A DNA stretch of 8,466 bases. Source: Planctomycetota bacterium (GTDB taxonomy: Bacteria > Planctomycetota > UBA8108). The notes beneath the pieces are model-generated. The model was not told the origin of the DNA. It saw only the letters and a program-made list of their open reading frames with translations, and made no database searches. Both the position numbers and the translations under genes were made by a program. Shown piece by piece: positions 1 to 5,503 of the stretch (position 1 is its first letter; the number at the start of each line of letters is the position of its first letter). Where the stretch lies: positions 20,942 to 29,407 of the forward strand of contig NZOA01000035.1 of assembly GCA_002695115.1 (NCBI GenBank), given 5' to 3'.

Positions 1-267
1 CAGGCCCACGACAATCGAGGAGTCCTTCTTGTTCCTGACGGCCTCTACGGGCCCCTCCCCCATACCGACCACCTCGGAGGCGGGAACAACCGTGATGGAC
101 TCACCCTTGAAGCCGGCGGCCTCGAACTCGCTGTGTATATCGCTCTCTGAGCCGACCAGCTCCAGCCGCAGCCCTTCCATCTCTTCAACGGCCCTGATAG
201 CTCCGCGAACCACCTCGGCGGGAGCGCGGTCACCGCCCATGGCGTCAACCGCAATCGGACTGCTCAA
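1..267 (-). CDS. plsX: Phosphate acyltransferase PlsX, N-terminal part (cut by window edge)
   Basis: PlsX makes acyl-phosphate from acyl-ACP, the acyl donor for PlsY in the first step of phospholipid synthesis; it is a peripheral inner-membrane enzyme. The visible 89 codons begin with the family N-terminal signature IAVDAMGGDRAPAEVV and later carry EVVGMGEGPVEAVR followed by KKDSSIVVGL, both typical of PlsX. About a quarter of the usual 330-340 residues is present; the 3' part lies left of the window. I chose the TTG at 267-265 as start because the conserved IAVDAMGGD begins only four residues later, so the ATG at 240-238 (inside that motif) would cut it. The TTG overlaps the rpmF stop (TTGA), and GAGGA lies 9 nt upstream inside rpmF, so translation is probably coupled to rpmF. 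The rpmF-plsX order is a widespread conserved pair. Identity is firm; the start codon is inferred. Confidence 0.93.
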   Translation of the reverse strand, partial: MSSPIAVDAMGGDRAPAEVVRGAIRAVEEMEGLRLELVGSESDIHSEFEAAGFKGESITVVPASEVVGMGEGPVEAVRNKKDSSIVVGL

Positions 268-452
268 GCGAGGAAGTCCTCAGCCGCAATGACTTCCTTA
301 CCCCGGTAATACCCGCATTCAGGACAAATTCGATGCCGGGGTTTCATGGTGCTGCAATTGCTGCATTTCACCAACGAAGCCGGTGTGAGCCTGTGATGCG
401 AGCGCCGCATCCCCTTTTTAGATTTGGATGTGCGTCTCTTTGGGACTGCCAT
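264..452 (-). CDS. rpmF: 50S ribosomal protein bL32
   Basis: Structural protein of the large ribosomal subunit. The 62-residue product has the usual bL32 length and the N-terminal signature MAVPKRRTSKSKKGMRRSHH. It keeps all four zinc-ribbon cysteines (C30, C33, C43, C46 in CSNC and CPEC), so it is a zinc-containing C+ paralogue rather than a zinc-independent C- form. A ribosome binding site GGTGG sits 4 nt before the ATG. Downstream it overlaps plsX by 4 bases. Upstream there is no DUF177/YceD gene, the common partner of rpmF; alaS is there instead, and rpmF has its own promoter in the gap. Confidence 0.97.
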   Translation of the reverse strand: MAVPKRRTSKSKKGMRRSHHRLTPASLVKCSNCSTMKPRHRICPECGYYRGKEVIAAEDFLA

Positions 453-540
453 AATTCCACCGCGAATAATAGGTCGTTAACTGTCTGAAAATGAAGAGCT
501 TAGGTGCTATCGCAACTCACGCTCCAGATAGAATCGAGCC

Positions 541-569
541 ATTTTAGGTTCGACTCGATCCGATGTCAA
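541..569 (-). promoter_or_regulatory. Sigma-70 type promoter for rpmF-plsX
   Basis: Read on the minus strand, TTGACA (569-564) and TAAAAT (546-541) are separated by exactly 17 bases. The -35 is a perfect consensus hexamer and the -10 differs at one position. Predicted transcription start is near 534, giving an rpmF leader of about 80 nt. The site lies between the alaS stop (601) and the rpmF ATG (452). This allows rpmF-plsX to be expressed independently of alaS. It is based on sequence match only. Confidence 0.75.
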
Positions 570-600
570 GCTATGGCCATGGACCGAAAAGAAAACAGCC

Positions 601-3168
601 CTAGGAACCCGGTCCCTGCTCGACACGGCTCTCCATGGCCTCCAGGGCCGCCCTGGCGCCTTCCGGGTTCGTTCCCCCTGCCTGCACCATCTCCGGACGG
701 CCGCCGCCTCGGGCCTCGATATGTTCCGCTCCAGCCTGGAAAATATCACCCGCCTTCCAGCCCTCCTTCGTCAGTGAAGGAGTGACGGCCACGAGCGCCT
801 GGACCTTTCCTTCACCCGGCGCCAGCAGAACGGCGATAACCTTGTCTGACTCCTTCTTGACGCGGTCAAAACAATCCCGCAGTCCCTTTCCATCGAGACC
901 CGCGAAGATCCCGGAGGCGAAGAGAAGGTCTCCTATCTTTTTCTTATCGAGCTCACCGCCGGCCGCCGGAGCGGGCGCCGCCCCCCTGGTCTTCAGCTCC
1001 CTGTTCTCCTCGAGCAGGCGGGAGATCCTCTCCCCCACCAGGTCGGAAGAAACCTTCAGCAGCTTCGACAGGTCATCGACGAGCCGAACCCTCCCATCGA
1101 ACCAGGCCTCGGCATCGTTGGCGGTCAGCGCCTCGACACGGCGCACACCAGCGGAAACCGAGCCCTCACCGGTGAGAGTGAAAAAACCGATGTCGCCGGT
1201 ACGGGAGACATGCGTTCCACCGCAGAGTTCGATGGAAAAATCGCCCATGCGGACAACCCGGACCCTGTCGCCGTATTTCTCCCCGAAGAAGGCCATGGCG
1301 CCCTCCTCGATGGCTTCATCCTTGTCCATCTCGGTGATCTCCACCGGCAGGTTGGCGCGCACCTGCTCATTGACGAGCTCCTGGGCCTGCTGAAGCTCCT
1401 GCCCCTCGATGCCGCTGAAGTGGGTGACGTCGAATCGAAGCCGCGACGGGTCCACCAGCGAGCCCTTCTGGTGTACGTGGGTTCCCAGCACCTCTCTCAG
1501 GGCCGCGTGGAGGAGATGGGTCGCGGAATGATTGCGCTCGGTCGCCTGGCGGGTGGAATCATCCACCTCGGCCTCGACCGCGGACCCGGTGCCGACATCG
1601 CCGAGCTCTCCCTCCAGGAGCCTGCAGATGTGGACCATGCGTCCTCCATCGCGCTGTGTATCCTCTACCGCCAGGCGGAAATCGTCGGCGGAGATCACGC
1701 CCCGGTCCCCCACCTGGCCGCCGCTCTCGCCATAGAAGGGTGAATGCGACAGCACGACCTGCAGGGTCCCGTCCGCCTCCTCGGCGGCCTGCAGTTCCGC
1801 ACCGCAGCGCAGGCTCTCGTAGCCTACGAACTCCGTTGCGGGCAGGGAATCAAAGCTCGTGGTTACCGAGAAATCCGACGCCTGGCGGCTGCGCTCGCGC
1901 TGCTCATTCATACATTCCTCGAAGCGCTCCATGTCGACGCCGAAGCCGGCCTCCTCGGCCATTCTCTGGGTCAGGTCGGCCGGAAAACCATAGCTGTCCC
2001 AGAGCAGGTACATCTTGTCGCCGCTGATGATCTTCGTGCCGGACTCCTTCATGACGCTGATCTCGTCTTCGAAGAGCTCGATGCCCCGGCCGAGGGTCTT
2101 CCCGAAACGATTCTCCTCGCTCCTGATGAGATGGGTGATGAACTCCTGGTTCTCCAACAGCTCGGGATAGGCGTCTCCCATGCTCTCCACCACCGGCCCT
2201 ACCAGCCTGTGGAGGATGGACCCCTCCTCCTGGAGCTTGCGCCCGTAGCGGGCCGCCCGCCTGAGAATGCGCCGCAGGACATAGCCCCGGCCCTCGTTGG
2301 AGATCTCGGCTCCATCGGCGAGGCAGAACACAAGCGACCTGATGTGGTCGGCGAGAACCCGGTGGGGAACCCCTTTTTCACCGGGATCGTACTCGACGCC
2401 GGTGATCGACTCGACCTCGGAGATCAGGCCACGCAGGACGTCCGTCTCGTAGACCGTGTCCACCTCCTGCAGGACCATCGCCATGCGCTCGAGCCCCAGC
2501 CCGGTGTCGATGCTCGGCCGCGGGAGTGGCGTCTTCTCTCCATCAGCCGACTGGCTGAACTGCATGAAGACGAGGTTCCAGAGCTCGAAGAAACGCTCAC
2601 CGTTTTCCACGTCGGCTTCACCGAAGGCCTCACCGCGATCGAGGAGAATCTCCGAGCAGGGACCGCAGGGGCCGACATCCCCCATGCTCCAGTAGTTATC
2701 CTTCTCACCGAGACGGACGATCCGCTCATCGGGCAGGCCGGAGATTTTCTTCCACAGTTCCCAGGCCTCGTCGTCCTCGCGAAAAACGGTCGCCCAGAGA
2801 GCGTCCGGGTCGAGACCGTAGCCCTCGGTGATCAGCTCCCAGGCGAAGGAGATCGCCTCCTCCTTGAAATAATCTCCGAAGGAGAAATTGCCCAGCATCT
2901 CGAAGAGGGTCAGGTGCCTGCTGGTATAGCCTACGTTGTCGAGGTCGTTGTGCTTGCCGCCGGCGCGAACGCACTTCTGAACCGTCGCCGCGCGCGGGTG
3001 GACCCTCTCCTCCCGCCCCGTAAAGACATCCTTGAACTGGACCATGCCCGCGTTGGTGAAGAGCAGGGTCTTGTCTCCATGGGGAATCGAGGGGCTCGAC
3101 GGCAGCACCACGTGATCCCTCTGGCGGAAATAATCCAGGAAACGGTCTCGTACTTCAGAGGTCTTCAT
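601..3168 (-). CDS. alaS: Alanyl-tRNA synthetase
   Basis: Class II synthetase that charges tRNA-Ala with alanine in the cytoplasm and hydrolyses mischarged Ser/Gly-tRNA-Ala. The 855 residues are full length for the family (E. coli 876). The catalytic domain opens with a typical RDRFLDYFRQRDH segment and contains FTNAGMVQFK (38-47) and GGKHNDLDNVG (70-80). The editing domain has the zinc-binding HSATH (H547, H551) and CGGTH (C649, H653), so both editing-site pairs are intact. The C-terminal C-Ala domain runs from about 740 to 855 and includes the glycine-rich ARGGGRPEMVQAGG. The ATG at 3168 fits the family start; its ribosome binding site (GGGAAAG, 8 nt upstream) is modest. It lies 91 bp downstream of the PfkB kinase on the same strand with no convincing terminator between, so co-transcription is likely. 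No T-box-like leader was seen. Confidence 0.98.
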   Translation of the reverse strand: MKTSEVRDRFLDYFRQRDHVVLPSSPSIPHGDKTLLFTNAGMVQFKDVFTGREERVHPRAATVQKCVRAGGKHNDLDNVGYTSRHLTLFEMLGNFSFGDYFKEEAISFAWELITEGYGLDPDALWATVFREDDEAWELWKKISGLPDERIVRLGEKDNYWSMGDVGPCGPCSEILLDRGEAFGEADVENGERFFELWNLVFMQFSQSADGEKTPLPRPSIDTGLGLERMAMVLQEVDTVYETDVLRGLISEVESITGVEYDPGEKGVPHRVLADHIRSLVFCLADGAEISNEGRGYVLRRILRRAARYGRKLQEEGSILHRLVGPVVESMGDAYPELLENQEFITHLIRSEENRFGKTLGRGIELFEDEISVMKESGTKIISGDKMYLLWDSYGFPADLTQRMAEEAGFGVDMERFEECMNEQRERSRQASDFSVTTSFDSLPATEFVGYESLRCGAELQAAEEADGTLQVVLSHSPFYGESGGQVGDRGVISADDFRLAVEDTQRDGGRMVHICRLLEGELGDVGTGSAVEAEVDDSTRQATERNHSATHLLHAALREVLGTHVHQKGSLVDPSRLRFDVTHFSGIEGQELQQAQELVNEQVRANLPVEITEMDKDEAIEEGAMAFFGEKYGDRVRVVRMGDFSIELCGGTHVSRTGDIGFFTLTGEGSVSAGVRRVEALTANDAEAWFDGRVRLVDDLSKLLKVSSDLVGERISRLLEENRELKTRGAAPAPAAGGELDKKKIGDLLFASGIFAGLDGKGLRDCFDRVKKESDKVIAVLLAPGEGKVQALVAVTPSLTKEGWKAGDIFQAGAEHIEARGGGRPEMVQAGGTNPEGARAALEAMESRVEQGPGS

Positions 3169-3259
3169 GTGAACGACTTTCCCGGGGCGTCCTCTCCCCT
3201 CGACACTCTCAGCCCGGAAAGCGGCTCCGGGGGATTAAAGGCAAAGAATAATAAACGGA

Positions 3260-4168
3260 TCATCTACGGATTTGAAGTGAGTCGCAATAGTTCATAAAAC
3301 GTTCCCCAACCTCATCCGCGCCGAGCACGGCCAGCCTGTCGGTTCCGAAGCCTTCACAGGTAAAAGAGGCTACCACGGAACCGTAGGCTATGGCTGTCTT
3401 GAGATGCTCTTCATCGACGGCTCCCGCCTGCGAGAGAGAGCCCATCAGGGCTCCCGCGAAGCTGTCACCGGCCCCGGTCGGGTCGATGACCTTCCCGGTC
3501 GGGTAGGCCGGCAGAGCGACGACCCCGGCCTCCGTAAAGAGAACGGCGCCGTGTTCGCCCTTCTTCACGACAACATTGGCAGGGCCCATATCGAGAATCG
3601 CGCAGCCCGCGTCGATGAGGTTGCGGCAGCCGGTCAGCTCGAGCGCCTCGGCATCATTAAGCGAGATTCCATCGATACGCCCGAGAAGCTCCAGGAGCTC
3701 ATCACGCGCCGAGCCGATCCACAGGTCCATGGTGTCCGCCATGACGCAGACAGGCTCCTCCACCTGCTCGAGTACGCTGAGCTGCGTTCCCGGCGCCGCG
3801 TTGGCGAGGAAAACAAAGCTCGAGTCACGGTAGCCCCTGGGCAGGACGGGCCTGAAGTGCTCAAAGACGTTGAGCTCGACCGAGAGCGTCCGCCTGGAGT
3901 TCATGTCCTCGGAATACTCGCCGCTCCAGCGAAAGGTAACGCCACCCTCGACCACCTCGAGGCCGGCAAGATCGACACCCTTCGACCTGAGGAGCTCGAT
4001 ATCCCCCGCCTCGAAATCATCCCCCACAACCCCGACCATCCTCACCTCGGTGAAGATGCCGGCAGCGAGCGAAAAGTAAACGGCCGCCCCGCCGAGCGCG
4101 TCCTGCACCTCTCCGTACGGAGTGCGGATCGAATCACGGGCCACGGAACCGACGACAAGCAGAGACAT
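3260..4168 (-). CDS. PfkB/ribokinase-family sugar kinase, substrate unknown
   Basis: Transfers a phosphate from ATP to a hydroxyl of a sugar, nucleoside or related small molecule; the actual substrate cannot be read from sequence. From the chosen start the product is 302 residues. It has the N-terminal glycine pair in DALGGAAVYFS (G26, G27) and PfkB signature 2, DPTGAGDSFAGALMG, with the catalytic base D235; VVVKKGEHGAVLF is also typical of the fold. An in-frame ATG exists at 4201, but the ATG at 4168 has GGGAGA 7 nt upstream and starts with MSLLVVGSVARDS, the usual family N-terminus, while the upstream ATG lacks a ribosome binding site. From memory, similar kinases annotated only as PfkB occur in Planctomycetota, Desulfobacterota and other environmental phyla. 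It precedes alaS and is transcribed divergently from the TsaC-phosphatase fusion. Adenosine or ribose-like substrates are possible but not supported specifically. Confidence 0.9.
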   Translation of the reverse strand: MSLLVVGSVARDSIRTPYGEVQDALGGAAVYFSLAAGIFTEVRMVGVVGDDFEAGDIELLRSKGVDLAGLEVVEGGVTFRWSGEYSEDMNSRRTLSVELNVFEHFRPVLPRGYRDSSFVFLANAAPGTQLSVLEQVEEPVCVMADTMDLWIGSARDELLELLGRIDGISLNDAEALELTGCRNLIDAGCAILDMGPANVVVKKGEHGAVLFTEAGVVALPAYPTGKVIDPTGAGDSFAGALMGSLSQAGAVDEEHLKTAIAYGSVVASFTCEGFGTDRLAVLGADEVGERFMNYCDSLQIRR

Positions 4169-4239
4169 CGAGAAATCTCCCTGGTGAAAAGGAGGTATCA
4201 TAACGCACCGGGCGACGGATGAAAGAGTCTCGAAGCCTC

Positions 4240-4262
4240 CCCGGCGGGTGGATCCCGCCGGG
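4240..4262. repeat. Perfect 9-bp inverted repeat in divergent intergenic region
   Basis: CCCGGCGGG (4240-4248) and CCCGCCGGG (4254-4262) are perfect reverse complements separated by a 5-base loop. Every stem pair is G-C. It lies between the kinase start (4168) and the divergent TsaC fusion. If the candidate kinase promoter is right, the hairpin falls in the first half of the kinase mRNA leader. Neither strand has a U-run directly after the stem, so a simple intrinsic terminator is unlikely; it could be a protein-binding palindrome or an mRNA-stabilising hairpin. Confidence 0.65.
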
Positions 4263-4280
4263 CCGAAGACGGGCGCGGGG

Positions 4281-4310
4281 TTTTTACGTCCCCCGGATGG
4301 GCGGAGTCAA
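4281..4310 (-). promoter_or_regulatory. Candidate promoter for kinase-alaS transcript
   Basis: On the minus strand, TTGACT (4310-4305) is followed 18 bases later by TAAAAA (4286-4281). Both hexamers are close to sigma-70 consensus, and the -10 resembles TAAAAT of the rpmF promoter. The predicted start near 4274 would leave a leader of about 105 nt before the kinase ATG at 4168, including the 4240-4262 hairpin. The T-rich block may also be chance in this GC-rich gap. No comparable promoter was found for the plus-strand gene. Confidence 0.45.
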
Positions 4311-4366
4311 AAGTCGAATGAATAAGCTTGTCTTCAACACCTAAACCATCTGAAATCGATCCCGAC

Positions 4367-5452
4367 ATGACGACCTTGATACCAGTAGATCGCCTCGCCC
4401 CGGACCCCGGGGCCATCGCCGCCGCGGCGGATATTCTCGAAAATGGAGGAGTGCTTGCCTTCCCGACTGAGACCGTCTATGGGCTCGGCGCCCTCGAGGG
4501 AGATGAGAGCGCCTGCGCGAAGCTGAGGGCACTGAAAGAACGCCCTGGGGACAAACCCTTTACCCTGCTGATCGCCGATTCACAGGAGGCGATACGCCGC
4601 TGTGACCAGCTGCCGATAGCCGCCGGACGCCTGATGAAGCGCTTCTGGCCCGGGCCCCTGACGATCGTTCTGCCAACCGGTGAGCCGGGCGCCGGGGAGA
4701 CCACGGGCTTCAGAGTGCCGGACGCCACCGTAACCCGGGCCCTCCTGGAAAAGCTCCCCGGCCCGGTCCTCGCCCCCAGCGCCAACCCCTCCGGCGGCGC
4801 CCCGGCGCTCAACGCCGAAGAGGTCAGGGCCTATTTCGAGGGCAGGATCGACGGCATCCTCGACGGGGGGCCGGTGGAATTGAAGCGGGCATCGACGGTC
4901 GTTCAACTCGAGGGAGAGCGGTTCACGGTGCTGCGCGAAGGTCACCTCAGCACACAGGAGCTCGAGAGCGCGGCCAGGGGAGCGACCGTTCTCTTCGTAT
5001 GCACCGGGAATACCTGCCGCAGCCCCATGGCGGAAGCTCTCTTCAGAAAACACCTCGCACGCAAGAGAGGAGTGGAGACGGCCGAACTCGAGGAGCTCGG
5101 CTACCGGGTGCTCTCGGCCGGCACATCGGCCTTCGGAGGCAGCGCCGCAAGCAAGGAGGCCGTGGAGGTGATGAGAGAGCGGGGCTGCGACATCGAGTCC
5201 CACGCCTCGCGGCCGCTGTCGCTGGAGATCCTGGAGGAAGCCGACAGAATCTACGCGCTCACCACATCGCACCAGCTGGGCATATCAGCCCTTGCCGCCA
5301 GTTTCGAGCTGCCGGATGAAGAGCTCCGTGGCAAGCTCGGCCTGCTGGCTGAGCGGGACATCAGCGACCCCATCGGCCTGGATACCGATGGCTACAGGAA
5401 TTGCGCCGATGAGATCGAGGCCGGCCTCGAAAAGATCGTCGCGAGCTTCTGA
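4367..5452 (+). CDS. Fusion: threonylcarbamoyl-AMP synthase (TsaC/Sua5) + YwlE-like phosphatase
   Basis: The N-terminal YrdC domain (about 1-195 of 361) should make threonylcarbamoyl-AMP from threonine, bicarbonate and ATP for t6A37 tRNA modification. It shows GGVLAFPTETVYGLGAL, the basic KERPGDKPFTLLI segment, RFWPGPLTIVLP and the APSANPSGG nucleotide-binding motif. The C-terminal part (about 205-361) is a complete low-molecular-weight phosphatase with P-loop VCTGNTCRSPMAEALF (nucleophile C212, R218) and the general-acid loop DISDPIG (D334). The P-loop threonine T216 matches B. subtilis YwlE, where it confers phosphoarginine specificity; tyrosine phosphatases usually have isoleucine there. 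The start is uncertain: the reading frame opens at a TTG at 4328 (374 residues), but the ATG at 4367 best fits the family N-terminus; neither has a good ribosome binding site. The Sua5 C-terminal domain is absent, as in short TsaC forms. It is the only plus-strand gene and converges on the PpiD-like gene. Confidence 0.9.
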   Translation: MTTLIPVDRLAPDPGAIAAAADILENGGVLAFPTETVYGLGALEGDESACAKLRALKERPGDKPFTLLIADSQEAIRRCDQLPIAAGRLMKRFWPGPLTIVLPTGEPGAGETTGFRVPDATVTRALLEKLPGPVLAPSANPSGGAPALNAEEVRAYFEGRIDGILDGGPVELKRASTVVQLEGERFTVLREGHLSTQELESAARGATVLFVCTGNTCRSPMAEALFRKHLARKRGVETAELEELGYRVLSAGTSAFGGSAASKEAVEVMRERGCDIESHASRPLSLEILEEADRIYALTTSHQLGISALAASFELPDEELRGKLGLLAERDISDPIGLDTDGYRNCADEIEAGLEKIVASF

Positions 5453-5461
5453 AGACCCGCA

Positions 5462-5497
5462 TCGAGGGCTTTTCAAAAAGAGAAAAGAGAGCCTCGA
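5462..5497. terminator. Possible bidirectional terminator hairpin between convergent genes
   Basis: TCGAGG (5462-5467) pairs with CCTCGA (5492-5497) and CTTTTC (5469-5474) pairs with GAAAAG (5482-5487), with an asymmetric internal loop (1 versus 4 bases) and a 7-base A-rich apical loop. It sits in the 51-bp gap between the stops of the TsaC fusion and the PpiD-like gene, where a shared terminator is expected. No strong U-run follows the stem on either strand; the U-rich tract is within the hairpin. The call rests mainly on position. Confidence 0.4.
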
Positions 5498-5503
5498 CGC
5501 CTC

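Noticed and set aside
581..615. GGACCG/CGGTCC inverted repeat across the alaS stop, considered as terminator
   Set aside because: Only 6 bp with a 23-base loop and no U-run after the stem.
3213..3231. CCCGGA/TCCGGG hairpin between the kinase and alaS
   Set aside because: Short stem with no U-run on the minus strand; not a convincing terminator or riboswitch, so the two genes are treated as one transcript.
3169..3259. Possible T-box or other leader for alaS
   Set aside because: Only 91 bases, no T-box consensus or antiterminator structure seen.
1744..3297. Long open frame on the plus strand opposite alaS (517 codons)
   Set aside because: It is exactly antisense to the conserved alaS coding sequence, shows no recognisable family and reflects the absence of stops opposite a GC-rich gene.
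4580..5272. Minus-strand open frame opposite the TsaC-phosphatase fusion (230 codons)
   Set aside because: Shadow of the plus-strand gene, which carries clear YrdC and phosphatase motifs.
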